Assembly (NCBI RefSeq): GCF_002943525.1
Contig: NZ_CP025394.1
Location: forward strand, 6,835,001 to 6,899,000
From: Kitasatospora sp. MMS16-BH015
GTDB taxonomy: Bacteria > Actinomycetota > Actinomycetes > Streptomycetales > Streptomycetaceae
Length of the DNA: 64,000 bases
Direction of reading: 5' to 3'
Part shown: in pieces, positions 42,046 through 50,660 of the stretch
Layout: each line of letters opens with the position of its first letter
Position numbering within the stretch: position 1 is the first letter of the stretch
Made by a program: the position numbers and the translations under genes
Notes under the pieces: generated by a model
Database searches by the model: none
The model's input: only the letters and a program-made list of their open reading frames with translations
What the model was told of the DNA's origin: nothing

Positions 42046-43260
42046 TCAGGCCGGCCGGGCGTGCGGGAGGGCACGGACGCGGGCGAAGGCGAGCGGGCTC
42101 AGGGCCGCGACGGCGTACAGCAGCGAGGCGGCGGTGGCCACCTGACCGCCACCGAACGCCGCCGACAGCGGGCCGATGCTCAACTGGCCGACGGGGATGG
42201 CCAGGTAGGAGAAGAGGTCGTCGTAGGCGGCGACCCGGGAGAGCGCCTCGCCGGGCACGTGCTCCTGCAGCGAGGTCTCCCAGGCGATGCCGGTCAGCGC
42301 CGAACCGCAGCCGCCCGCGAACGCGGCGGCCAGCACGGCGGGCAGCGGGAGCCCGAGCCCGAGGGTCAGCATCGGCAGCGCGCCCAGCACGCTCGCCGCC
42401 TGCCCGAGCCGCAGCAGGTGCTTCACCGCGAACCGGTACGCCAGCGTGCTCATCGCCAGCATGCCCAAGCCCCGGACGCTCAGCACCAGCCCCCAGCCGG
42501 TGGTCGAGCTGAGCGCCCTGGTCAGCTGCGGGCCGAGGATCTGCCAGCTGCCGGTCTGCACCAGGTTCATCACGAAGAAGGCCGCCGTCACCGGCAGCAC
42601 CCAGCCCGGCCGGACGAACTCGCGCCAACCCTGCCGGAGTTGGGTCGGCAACCGGGCTTCGGTGCGCTCCGCCCGGCCGGTGATCGGCAGCCGGGCCAGG
42701 AAGAGCGCGGCGAGCAGGAAGCTCGCGGCGTCGGCGGCGATCGCCACCCCGCTGCCGGTGGTGGCGACCAGCAGCCCGGCCAGGCTCGGGCCGAAGATCT
42801 TGGTGCCGTTGGCCAGCGAGCCGAGCAGCGCGTTCGCCTGGCGAAGTCGACTCCGGTCGACCAGCTGCGGCACCACGCCACGCAGCGCCGGGTTGGTGAA
42901 CGCCGACAGGATGCCGTTCAGCAACTCCAGTGTGGCGGCCGAGAGCAGGGTGTAGTGGTGGGTCAACAGCAGGGCGGCGAAGGCGCCTTGGGTCAGGGCC
43001 GAGCCCAGGTGGGCGAGCAGCAGCACGGTGCGGCGGGGGAAGCGGTCGGCGGCCACGCCGCCCAGCAGCAGGAAGGCCAGCAGCGGCATCGTCCGGGCCG
43101 CGAGCACGATCCCGAGGTCGGAGCGGCCGGGCGCGGCGTCCAGCACGGCGAAGGCGACGGCGACCGGGGCCATCGAGCTGCCGAGCAGCGAGACCAGACG
43201 GCCGGCGAAGAACAGGCGGAAGGCAGGGCTGCGCAGCGGCGCGGGAGGTGGAGTGGGCAC
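42046..43260 (-). CDS. MFS transporter (enterobactin-exporter-like)
   Basis: 404 residues from GTG 43260. About 12 hydrophobic helices and the MFS loop GGVAADRFPRRTVLLLAHLG between helices 2 and 3 (a D-R-x-G-R-R-type motif) suggest a major facilitator drug or siderophore exporter of the EntS-like type. Integral membrane. It is divergent from an ArsR-type regulator across 80 bp that contain an inverted repeat. Confidence 0.88.
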   Translation of the reverse strand: MPTPPPAPLRSPAFRLFFAGRLVSLLGSSMAPVAVAFAVLDAAPGRSDLGIVLAARTMPLLAFLLLGGVAADRFPRRTVLLLAHLGSALTQGAFAALLLTHHYTLLSAATLELLNGILSAFTNPALRGVVPQLVDRSRLRQANALLGSLANGTKIFGPSLAGLLVATTGSGVAIAADAASFLLAALFLARLPITGRAERTEARLPTQLRQGWREFVRPGWVLPVTAAFFVMNLVQTGSWQILGPQLTRALSSTTGWGLVLSVRGLGMLAMSTLAYRFAVKHLLRLGQAASVLGALPMLTLGLGLPLPAVLAAAFAGGCGSALTGIAWETSLQEHVPGEALSRVAAYDDLFSYLAIPVGQLSIGPLSAAFGGGQVATAASLLYAVAALSPLAFARVRALPHARPA

Positions 43261-43298
43261 CGGGGCAGCCTGATCGGTCCGGGCTGCCCGGCGCTATC

Positions 43299-43318
43299 GT
43301 TTCGGCACCAGGCGAAAC
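43299..43318. promoter_or_regulatory. Inverted repeat in the MFS/ArsR divergent region
   Basis: GTTTCG (43299-43304) and CGAAAC (43313-43318) are perfect arms around an 8-nt centre, midway between the divergent start codons. It is a probable operator for the ArsR-type protein. Confidence 0.65.
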
Positions 43319-43340
43319 CAAGGGAGAGAGGGAGGCACGG

Positions 43341-44321
43341 GTGACACTGCTGCGGCTCACCCCCACGGCGCTCGCGCGCTCGCGCTTCGCGCTCTCCCCG
43401 CTCGCCGAGGCGCTGGCCTCGACCATCCTGCTCAGCCGCGCCTGCGTCGATCCATGGATTGCCCCCTGGCACGACCGCCACCACGCCGAGTTCACCGCAA
43501 TGCTCGCCGCCGACCCGTTCGCCCGGGGTCTGGTCGCCCTGGCGGGCTCGACCAAGTGGCTGCCCACCTTCCTCACCGTCCCGCCCGCCGGCGGCATGCG
43601 CACGGCCCTCGCCGACGAGCTGGCCGCCGTCGCGCTCGCCCCGGACGAGCAGGTCCGGGCCGACCTGGAGCGTTCGGTCGCCCACAGCTGGCTGAGCCAC
43701 GACCTCGACTGGCTGACCGGTGACGCCTGGGCGCCCCGCGCGGCCGCGCTGCTCGGCGAGGTCTGGCGCCGGCACATCGCGGCGGACTGGCCGCGCCGCC
43801 GGGCCCTGCTCGAACGGGACGTCACCTATCGTGCGGGCCTGCTCGCCGCGTACGGCTGGCCGAAGGCCCTGGAGCGCATGAACAAGGGCAGCGCGTGGGA
43901 AGGCGCGGACGCGATCCGCTTCTCGAAGAAGCCGGGCCCCGACTACGTGGTGGGGGAGGAGGGCATGCTGTTCGTCCCGGTCAGCGCCTCCAGCGGCACC
44001 TGGCTGTGCGAGCGGCAGCCCGGCCGGTACGCGCTGGTGTACCCGGCCCGGGGCTCGGGCGCCGATCCGGCCGCAACCCCGGTGCAGCGACCGCCGGGCG
44101 CACTGGACCGGCTGATCGGGCGCGGCCGGGCGGCCGTCCTGCGCGAACTGGCCCGCCCGGCCACCAGCAGCGAACTGGCCGCCCAGCTCGGGGTGTCGCT
44201 CGGCACGGTCGGCGGCCACTTGGCCGTGCTGCGGGACGCCGACCTGATCGCCGGCACCCGGGTGGGCCGCCGCGTGGTCTACCGCCGCACGGAGTCGGGA
44301 GACCGGTTGGCGGGCCGCTAG
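43341..44321 (+). CDS. ArsR-type winged-helix regulator with long N-terminal domain
   Basis: 326 residues from GTG 43341, preceded by GGGAGAGAGGGAGG. The DNA-binding helix-turn-helix is at the C-terminus (VLRELARPATSSELAAQLGV, SLGTVGGHLAVLRDADLI, GRRVVYRRT). The N-terminal ~230 residues form the DUF5937-like domain seen in actinobacterial regulators of this type. It probably represses the divergent MFS gene through the inverted repeat between them. A weak hairpin (44325-44343) follows the stop. Confidence 0.88.
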   Translation: MTLLRLTPTALARSRFALSPLAEALASTILLSRACVDPWIAPWHDRHHAEFTAMLAADPFARGLVALAGSTKWLPTFLTVPPAGGMRTALADELAAVALAPDEQVRADLERSVAHSWLSHDLDWLTGDAWAPRAAALLGEVWRRHIAADWPRRRALLERDVTYRAGLLAAYGWPKALERMNKGSAWEGADAIRFSKKPGPDYVVGEEGMLFVPVSASSGTWLCERQPGRYALVYPARGSGADPAATPVQRPPGALDRLIGRGRAAVLRELARPATSSELAAQLGVSLGTVGGHLAVLRDADLIAGTRVGRRVVYRRTESGDRLAGR

Positions 44322-44367
44322 CTCTCCGACGAGCACCGTCGGACGGGCCCCGGCCGCCTCGGTCGGG

Positions 44368-45546
44368 TCAGGCGGCGGGCTGGTCGTGGGTGGAGCAGTG
44401 GATGCCGCCGCCGCCCGAGGCGATGGTGTCGATCTGGAGCGGGACGATCTCGCGGCCGTGGAAGGCCTCCCGGAACACGTCCTGGGCGTGGTCGTCGGCC
44501 CGCGGGTCGCCGAAGTGCGGGAGGTAGACGCCCTTGTTGCCGACGTAGAAGTTCATGTACGAGGAGACGAAGGCGTCGCCGCGGCCGGTGATCTTGTCCG
44601 GGTCGGGCTGCTGCAGCTCGATCACCTTGAGCTTCTTACCGGTCGCGTCGGTGGCGTCGGCGAGCACCGAGCGGGCCTGGTCGGCCGAGCGGGACCAGAC
44701 GTCGGCCGGGCCGCCGGGGAAGGCGCGGTCGAGCAGCACCACGCCGGGGGAGACGAACCGGGCCAGGCAGTCCACGTGGGCATCGGTGATGTCCTTGCCC
44801 CGGACGCCGGCCAGCCAGATCACCTTGGTGACGCCGAACAGCTGCTTGAGCTCGGCCTCGATCTGGTCCCGGCTCTTGCCGGGGTTGCGGTTGTCGTTGA
44901 CGATCGAGCTCTCGGTGATCATCAGGGTGCCCTGGCCGTCGGTCTCGAAGGAGCCGCCCTCGGCGGTGATCCCGGTCTCGATCCGGTCGGTCCCGTACCG
45001 CGAGAGCACCGTCCGGGCCACCCGGGCGTCGTCGGCGTGCTGCTGCTTGTTGCCCCAGCCGCTGAAGTTGAAGTCGACGCCCTTGACCTTGCCACCCTCG
45101 GAGACGAACACCGGCAGGGTGTCGCGGGCCCAGAGGTCGTCCACCGCGACGGTCAGCAGCTCCACGTCCGACCCGCAGGCGTCCCGGGCCGAATCCTCCT
45201 GGCCGGGCCGCACCAGCAGCACGATCGGCTCGCGCTCGCCGATCGCCCTGGCGATGCCGGCGATGTCCTTGCGGACGGCCCCGAGCTGCTCGCCCCAGAC
45301 GTTCTCGGAGGCGGGCCAGGCCATGAAGGTGCGCTCGTGCTTCTCCCACTCGGCGCCCAGCTTCCGCCCGCCGGGGGCGGCCGGTGCGGCGGATCCGCCC
45401 TGGGGGCCGGAGTCGGTGGAGCTCGGGTTCGTGGCCGGGTCGTCCTGGTCGTCGCCGCCGGTGCAGGCGGTCGCGCCGAGCGCGAGGAGGCCGGCGCCGG
45501 CGAGGGAGCGCAGCACGGTGCGGCGGGCGAGGGAGGTGAGGGGCAC
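44368..45546 (-). CDS. Exported agmatine deiminase-family protein 1 (Tat lipoprotein)
   Basis: 392 residues from GTG 45546 with GGAG 7 nt upstream. The N-terminus has twin arginines (ARRTVLRS) and a probable lipobox ending ATAC (C28), so it should be folded, exported by Tat and lipid-anchored. Guanidino-enzyme residues appear in WARDTLPVF, EGGSFETDGQGT, ITDAHVDCLARF and the catalytic cysteine in GGGGIHCST. Family members turn agmatine (or peptidyl-arginine in some) into the ureido product plus ammonia. It is one of six paralogues in the window. Its promoter carries the best copy of the shared palindrome. Confidence 0.88.
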   Translation of the reverse strand: MPLTSLARRTVLRSLAGAGLLALGATACTGGDDQDDPATNPSSTDSGPQGGSAAPAAPGGRKLGAEWEKHERTFMAWPASENVWGEQLGAVRKDIAGIARAIGEREPIVLLVRPGQEDSARDACGSDVELLTVAVDDLWARDTLPVFVSEGGKVKGVDFNFSGWGNKQQHADDARVARTVLSRYGTDRIETGITAEGGSFETDGQGTLMITESSIVNDNRNPGKSRDQIEAELKQLFGVTKVIWLAGVRGKDITDAHVDCLARFVSPGVVLLDRAFPGGPADVWSRSADQARSVLADATDATGKKLKVIELQQPDPDKITGRGDAFVSSYMNFYVGNKGVYLPHFGDPRADDHAQDVFREAFHGREIVPLQIDTIASGGGGIHCSTHDQPAA

Positions 45547-45641
45547 GGTGGTCTCCGGTGGTGCAGAGGGTGGGATCGGCCGACCGGACGGGCTGAGCCG
45601 AACGGTCCGCGCCGACCGGCGGGCCGATCTGCACTCTCGCA

Positions 45642-45661
45642 TTGACTGAAAAGTCAGTCAA
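45642..45661 (-). promoter_or_regulatory. TetR-type operator in the deiminase 1 promoter
   Basis: A perfect 8-bp inverted repeat TTGACTGA-AAAG-TCAGTCAA. Read on the minus strand its right arm supplies a -35 (TTGACT, 45661-45656), with GAGAGT (45638-45633) as -10 after 17 bp. Repressor binding would cover the promoter. The leader to GTG 45546 would be about 80 nt. Confidence 0.75.
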
Positions 45662-45762
45662 GTCTGTCGGAAGCGTGCAGAACGGGAACCGGTCGGGGGC
45701 TGCGGCGTCGGGGCGGCGGGCGTGTCGCGACGCCCCGCGGCGGGTCGGTTCTCGCGGCGGGC

Positions 45763-47454
45763 TCAGCCGTCCCTGCGGTACTGGTCGACGGAGACCCGGG
45801 CTGCGCCCTCCTGCTCGGGGGTGGCGAGCACTCGGACCAGCGCGAGGCTGCGGCCGTCGGCGGAGCGGAGGCAGAAGGAGGTGTTCGCGCCGGCCGAGCC
45901 GAACGGCAGGCGGGTGGTGGTCTCGTGGCGGGCCAGGCCGTCCAGGCAGGCGAGGAGGGTGAGGTCGGCGTCCCGGGCGAGGTGGGTGTCGGCGCCGTCC
46001 GGGGCGAGGAACTCGCTGTCGCTGCGGCCGAGGTACCAGGTGGCGGTGTCCACCGGAGCGGTCCGCCCGGCGGCGAGGTCGAACTCGGTGGCGTTGTCCG
46101 GGGCGGCGAGCTCGACGCCCTGGTAGACGGGCTGGTAGGCGGGGGTGGGGGCGGCGCTCGGCGAGGCGGAGGCGCTGGGGGTGGGGGTGGGAGTGGGAAT
46201 TGGTGCGGCCTCGACCTCCGGCGGTCCGTCGAGCAGCAGGACCATCGCGGCGGCGCCGACCAGCAGGGCGACGGAGGCGGTGAGGGCGGTGCGGCCGAGG
46301 GCGCGTCTGCGGCGGCCGCGGTCGGGTCCGTCGGTGGCAGCGGCGGGGCTGGGCCGGTGTGGGGTGGTGACGGTGGTGGCCGCCCAGCCGTGGTGGGCGG
46401 GCTGGGTGGGTGCGTGGCTCCAGTCGGCGCTGGCGACGGTGGGGCCCGAACCCGAATGCCAACCCGAACCCGAACCCGAATGCGAACCCGATGCCGAGTG
46501 CGAACCCGAACCCGGCTCCGGCTCCGGTTCCGGTAGGGCCGTGTGGTGGGTCAGGACGGTGGCCAGGGCCTGGGGGAGCCAGTCCTCCGTGAAGCGGAGG
46601 TGGCCGCCGACGGCCGGGTGGTGGCGGGCGGCAGTGATGACCTCGGCGGGGGTGGGGCGGTGGGCCGGGTCCTTGGCGAGGCAGGCCAGGAGGAGGGCGC
46701 GCAGGCCGGGCGGCACCCGGCTGAGGTCGGGCTCCTCGTGGACGGTCCGGTAGAGCGTGGCCGGGCCGTCGCCGTCGCCGAAGGGCGGGGTGCCGCCGGC
46801 CACGTGGACGGCGAGGGCGCCGAGGGCGTGGACGTCGGTGGCGGGGGTCGCGGGCCGGCCGACGGCCTGTTCGGGGGCCATGTACGCGGGGGAGCCGATC
46901 TGCAGGCCGGTGCCGGTGAGCGCGCCGGAGTCGGCCGCCCGGGCGATGCCGAAGTCGATCACCCGGGGGCCGTCCGAGGCGATCAGCACGTTGCCCGGCT
47001 TGAGGTCGCGGTGCACCACGCCGGCCGCGTGGATCACCTGGAGCGCCTCGGCGATGCCCGCCATCAGCAGCAGCACGGTGCGTTCGGGCAGCGGCCCGAA
47101 GCGCCGCACCACCTCGTGCAGCGAGGGCCCGGGCACGTAGGCGGTGGCCAGCCAGGGGGTGGCCTCGGTGGCGCCCGCGTCGACCACCTGGGCGGTGTAC
47201 AGGCCGTGGATCAGCCGGGCGCTGGCCACCTCCTGGGCGAACCGGGCCCGGAACGCCGGGTCCTCCGCCAGCTCCGGCCGCACCACCTTGAGGGCGACCG
47301 GCCGTCCGCCGGGGGTGTGGGAGAGGTAGACCCTGCCCATGCCGCCGGCGCCGAGCCGGGCGGCCAGGCGGTAGCCGCCGACCTCGCGCGGGTCATCCGG
47401 GCCGAGCTCCTGGAAGACCGGCGGCAGGGGGAAGGGGGAACGGCCAGCGGACAT
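45763..47454 (-). CDS. Membrane-anchored Ser/Thr protein kinase
   Basis: 563 residues from ATG 47454. The N-terminal Hanks-type kinase domain has LGAGGMGRVY, the lysine in VALKVV, HRDLKPGN and DFGIAR. A low-complexity Glu-Pro/Ser-Gly-His linker (encoded by the repeat at 46445-46534) leads to one transmembrane helix (ASVALLVGAAAMVLLL, about 392-407). A Thr/Pro-rich spacer and an extracellular domain of about 125 residues follow, with a Cys pair that may form a disulphide. It has no PASTA repeats. It lies between deiminase genes and may sense an external signal, but a functional link is not shown. Confidence 0.9.
   Translation of the reverse strand: MSAGRSPFPLPPVFQELGPDDPREVGGYRLAARLGAGGMGRVYLSHTPGGRPVALKVVRPELAEDPAFRARFAQEVASARLIHGLYTAQVVDAGATEATPWLATAYVPGPSLHEVVRRFGPLPERTVLLLMAGIAEALQVIHAAGVVHRDLKPGNVLIASDGPRVIDFGIARAADSGALTGTGLQIGSPAYMAPEQAVGRPATPATDVHALGALAVHVAGGTPPFGDGDGPATLYRTVHEEPDLSRVPPGLRALLLACLAKDPAHRPTPAEVITAARHHPAVGGHLRFTEDWLPQALATVLTHHTALPEPEPEPGSGSHSASGSHSGSGSGWHSGSGPTVASADWSHAPTQPAHHGWAATTVTTPHRPSPAAATDGPDRGRRRRALGRTALTASVALLVGAAAMVLLLDGPPEVEAAPIPTPTPTPSASASPSAAPTPAYQPVYQGVELAAPDNATEFDLAAGRTAPVDTATWYLGRSDSEFLAPDGADTHLARDADLTLLACLDGLARHETTTRLPFGSAGANTSFCLRSADGRSLALVRVLATPEQEGAARVSVDQYRRDG
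46445..46534 (-). repeat. CCCGAA-type hexanucleotide repeat in the kinase gene
   Basis: Degenerate repeats of CCCGAA/CCCGAATGC encode the Glu-Pro and Ser-Gly-His-rich linker between kinase domain and membrane helix. Length variation between strains is likely. Confidence 0.8.
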
Positions 47455-47558
47455 GCTGCGGCTTCTTTCGGTGGTGCGGGCGGTGCGGGGTGCGGCGGCT
47501 AGGACTGCTTCCGGTACGCGAGAGGGCACAGGGCCAGGACGGCTGGGTGAAAGTTCGG

Positions 47559-48203
47559 TCAGGCGGGGCCGGGGCGGGCGCTGACCGGTTCGGGGGTGGC
47601 GTCGGAGGGGGCGTCGGGGGCGGGCGGGCGGCAGTGGGTCAGTTCGGCCTCGATCGCTCCGCGCAGCAGGGTGCGGGCGTGGGCGACCGGGAGCGAGCCG
47701 CTGTGCCAGCGGGTGCTCAGGCCCTCGACCAGGGCGGTGAGGCGTTCGGCTGCGGCGGCGTGGGCCGGGGCGGTGCCGGTGGGGTTGGCGCGGCCGAGGA
47801 GTTCGGCGATGTCGTGGACCCAGGTGTGGGTGTTGCGGGCCAGCTCCTCGCGCAGCTCGGGCTCGAAGACGGCGGTGGCCCGCAACTCGCCCCAGGCGGT
47901 GCTGTTCTCGCGCACCTCGGTGGTGTCCTGGAGCTCGAGCAGCAGCACCTGCTCCAGGTCGGCGCGCGGGTCGCCGCCCCGGCCGGCCGCCTGGGCGGCT
48001 TCGGCCGTGTAGCGGTCGGCGCGGTCGCTGATGTACTCCAGCGTCTCGCGCAGGATGCCCGCCCGGTCGGTGAAGTGGTAGTAGATGAGCGAGGTGGAGA
48101 CGCCGGCTTCGGTGGCCAGTTCGCCCACCCGCAGCCCGCGTACGCCGCGCCGGGCGATCACCCGGGTGGCGGCTCTGAGTATCCCTGTCCGACGGTCTGG
48201 CAT
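47559..48203 (-). CDS. TetR-family regulator A of the deiminase system
   Basis: 214 residues. An N-terminal TetR helix-turn-helix (RGLRVGELATEAGVSTSLIY then YHF) and a C-terminal ligand domain with the distinctive LLLELQDTTEVRENSTAWGE. It is divergent from deiminase 2 and is a close paralogue of the regulator at 61741-62319, sharing IARRGVRGLRV, IYYHF and the LELQDT-EVRENSTAWGELRA block. It very likely binds the ACTGA-N4-TCAGT palindrome upstream of deiminase 2. Confidence 0.88.
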   Translation of the reverse strand: MPDRRTGILRAATRVIARRGVRGLRVGELATEAGVSTSLIYYHFTDRAGILRETLEYISDRADRYTAEAAQAAGRGGDPRADLEQVLLLELQDTTEVRENSTAWGELRATAVFEPELREELARNTHTWVHDIAELLGRANPTGTAPAHAAAAERLTALVEGLSTRWHSGSLPVAHARTLLRGAIEAELTHCRPPAPDAPSDATPEPVSARPGPA

Positions 48204-48332
48204 GGTCGCCCACTCTACCTCGCTGCCGGGGTGTTCCGCCCCGAATCCTGATCATAATTTCAGGAACCCCCTCGCCTGGACCCCAGTAGGGGCCCAGGAG
48301 CCTGGTCAAATGCACCGAGAACCCCCGAGGGG

Positions 48333-48361
48333 TTGACTGAAAATTCAGTACGGTGAAGGAT
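48333..48361 (+). promoter_or_regulatory. Deiminase 2 promoter with TetR-type operator
   Basis: TTGACT (48333-48338), 17-bp spacer, AAGGAT (48356-48361). The palindrome ACTGA-AAAT-TCAGT (48336-48349) lies across the -35 and spacer. The ATG at 48370 is about 2 nt from the predicted transcription start, so the message should be leaderless; no ribosome-binding site is present. Confidence 0.7.
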
Positions 48362-48369
48362 GCGGGGCC

Positions 48370-49578
48370 ATGAACACCCCCGCCCCCATCCCCGCCCCCT
48401 CCCGCCGCAGCCTGCTGAAGTTCGGTGCCGCCGCCGTCCCGCTGGCCGCCCTCGGCTCCGTCCTCGCCGCTTCGCAGACCGCCGCCGCCCTCACCCAGGC
48501 CGCGGCCGCCGGCACCGGCCCCAATGCCTCCGCCGTCCCGGCGCTGCGGATGCCGGCCGAGAGCGACCGCCACGACCGGACCTTCATGGCCTGGCCCGCG
48601 CTCTCCTCGATCTGGAGCACCCAACTGCCCGCCGTCCGCCGCGACATCGCCCGGGTCGCGTACGAGATCTCCCGGTACGAGCCGGTGGTCGTGGTCGCCC
48701 GCTCGGGCCAGGCCGCCGACGCCCGGTACCAGTGCGGGCCCGGCGCGTACTACGGCATCACGGTGATCGAGATCGCCAACGACGACCTGTGGATCCGCGA
48801 CTTCGGCCCGACCTTCGTGGTCGGCCCGGGTGCCATCGCGGGTGTCGACACCAACTTCAACGGCTGGGGCAAGACCGGCACTTCGTACTACCAGCGGTTC
48901 ACCGAGGACGCCGCCGTGGCGGCCACCCTGCTCTACGACTACGGCATCGACCGGATCCAGGCGCCGTTCGTCGGCGAGGGCGGCGCGCTGGAGACGGACG
49001 GGCAGGGCACCCTGCTGGCCACCGTCAGCTCGCTGGTCAACCCGAACCGCAACCCGGGCAAGTCGCAGGCCCAGGTGGAGCAGGCGCTGTGCAGCTCGCT
49101 CGGCATGGACAAGGTGATCTGGCTGGCCGGGCTGGCCGGTCAGGACATCACCGACGACCACATCGACTGCCTGGCCCGCTTCACCTCGCCCGGCCGGGTG
49201 CTGCTCGACAAGCCGGGCCCGGGCACCGACCAGCTCTGGATCGACGTCTACCAGCAGGCCAAGCAGGTGCTCGCCACCGCCACCGACGCCCGCGGACGCT
49301 CGCTCACCGTGGTCGAACTGCCCGGCCCGGACCGCACGTTGATCCGCGGCAAGGGCAAGGACTTCCTCTCCAGCTACACCAACTTCTACGTGGCCAACGG
49401 CGCCGTCTTCGTGCCGCAGTTCGGCGACACCACCGCCGACGGCACGGCCTACGCGATCCTCCAGGCCGAATTCCCGGGCCGCGACATCGTCCAGCTGAAC
49501 ATCGACAACATCGCCTCGGGCGGCGGTGGCATCCACTGCTCCACCCAGTCGCAGCCGGCCGTCCCGCCGGCCCTCTGA
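48370..49578 (+). CDS. Exported agmatine deiminase-family protein 2 (Tat)
   Basis: 402 residues. A Tat signal is clear (PSRRSLLKFGAAAVPLAALG) with cleavage near TAAA. Active-site motifs: WIRDFGPTF, EGGALETDGQGT, ITDDHIDCLARF and GGGGIHCSTQSQPAV (catalytic Cys). It begins a run of plus-strand genes (deiminase 3, then the ABC transporter) separated by 38-39 nt, so all may form one operon under the TetR A palindrome. Exported location contrasts with the cytosolic deiminase 3 next door. Confidence 0.88.
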   Translation: MNTPAPIPAPSRRSLLKFGAAAVPLAALGSVLAASQTAAALTQAAAAGTGPNASAVPALRMPAESDRHDRTFMAWPALSSIWSTQLPAVRRDIARVAYEISRYEPVVVVARSGQAADARYQCGPGAYYGITVIEIANDDLWIRDFGPTFVVGPGAIAGVDTNFNGWGKTGTSYYQRFTEDAAVAATLLYDYGIDRIQAPFVGEGGALETDGQGTLLATVSSLVNPNRNPGKSQAQVEQALCSSLGMDKVIWLAGLAGQDITDDHIDCLARFTSPGRVLLDKPGPGTDQLWIDVYQQAKQVLATATDARGRSLTVVELPGPDRTLIRGKGKDFLSSYTNFYVANGAVFVPQFGDTTADGTAYAILQAEFPGRDIVQLNIDNIASGGGGIHCSTQSQPAVPPAL

Positions 49579-49616
49579 ACCACCAGACAACGCAGCTACC
49601 AGCAAGGGGATTTGCC

Positions 49617-50621
49617 ATGACGTACCGCATGCCGGCCGAGTGGACCGAGCACGAGGGCTGCCTGATGGCCTGGCCGGTGCGCCCGGACCTGTGGGGCGAC
49701 ACGCTCGACGAGGTGCAGCACGAGTACGCCGCAGTGGCCCGCGCGATCGGTGAGTTCGAGCCGGTCACCATGGTGGCCCCGCCCGGACACGGCGACCGGG
49801 CCCGGGAGTTGTGCGGCGAGGCCACCACGGTCATCGAGCTGGCCCAGGACGACTCCTGGTTCCGCGACAGCGCGCCGATCTTCGTGCTCGACGAGCAGGG
49901 CCGCCGGGCCGGGGTCGACTTCCGGTTCAACTCCTGGGGCCGCAAGCACCACCCGTGGGACTCCGACGACCGGATCAGCGGCTTGCTGCTCGCGCACCTG
50001 CGCGTCCCGGCGATCCGCTCCGAGATGATCCTGGAGGGCGGCGCGATCACGGTGGACGGCGAGGGCACCCTGATCACCACCGAGCAGTGCCTGCTGCACC
50101 CCAACCGCAACCCGGGGATGAGCCGCGAGGAGATCGAGGCCGAGCTCAAGGAGCGGCTGGGCGTCAGCAAGGTGATCTGGCTGCCGTACGGCGGCGCGCT
50201 GGACACCGAGACCGACGGGCACGTGGACGGGGTCTGCGCCTTCGCCGCCCCCGGCAAGGTCGTGGTGCAGCTGCCGGCCGACCCGGAGCACCCCGACTAC
50301 GCCCGGATGCGGGCCAACCGGGCCGTGCTCGCGGCCTCCACCGACGCGCAGGGCCGCCCGTTCGAGATCGTCGACGTGCCGCAGGCCGCCTTCGTCGAGG
50401 TGGACGGCAAGGAGACCGAGGTGGGCTACCTCAACTTCTACCTGGCCAACGGCGGCGTCGTGGTGCCGGTGGCCGACCACCCCGAGGACGCCGGTGCGCT
50501 GGCCGTGCTCGCCGAGGCCTTCCCCGACCGCAAGGTGGTCGGCGTGAAGTCGCGGGTGATCGCCTACGGCGGCGGCGGCATCCACTGCATCACCCAGCAG
50601 CTCCCCGCCGCCCGGGACTGA
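49617..50621 (+). CDS. Cytosolic agmatine deiminase-family protein 3, closest to true AguA
   Basis: 334 residues from ATG with AAGGGGA upstream and no signal peptide (MTYRMPAEWTEHEGCLMAWP). It has the canonical agmatine deiminase pattern: WFRDSAPIF, EGGAITVDGEGT, ETDGHVDGVCAF (the TDGH form, unlike the ITDxH form of its paralogues), and GGGGIHCITQQLPAA. Its length and the DPEHPDYARM insert also match AguA. The expected reaction is agmatine + water to N-carbamoylputrescine + ammonia. No N-carbamoylputrescine amidase (AguB) gene is adjacent. Confidence 0.88.
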   Translation: MTYRMPAEWTEHEGCLMAWPVRPDLWGDTLDEVQHEYAAVARAIGEFEPVTMVAPPGHGDRARELCGEATTVIELAQDDSWFRDSAPIFVLDEQGRRAGVDFRFNSWGRKHHPWDSDDRISGLLLAHLRVPAIRSEMILEGGAITVDGEGTLITTEQCLLHPNRNPGMSREEIEAELKERLGVSKVIWLPYGGALDTETDGHVDGVCAFAAPGKVVVQLPADPEHPDYARMRANRAVLAASTDAQGRPFEIVDVPQAAFVEVDGKETEVGYLNFYLANGGVVVPVADHPEDAGALAVLAEAFPDRKVVGVKSRVIAYGGGGIHCITQQLPAARD

Positions 50622-50660
50622 CCTCACGACCGCACATCCTGCGAACGGAGAACCCCCCTC

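Noticed and set aside
45546..45642. ATG 45642 as start of deiminase 1
   Set aside because: It lies upstream of the predicted -10 and next to the operator, and the added residues lack signal-peptide character; GTG 45546 starts a proper Tat lipoprotein signal.
45763..49605. A very long minus-strand open frame continuing upstream of the kinase through the deiminase 2 region
   Set aside because: Upstream of ATG 47454 the translation has no family similarity and overlaps well-supported genes; it is a high-GC shadow frame.
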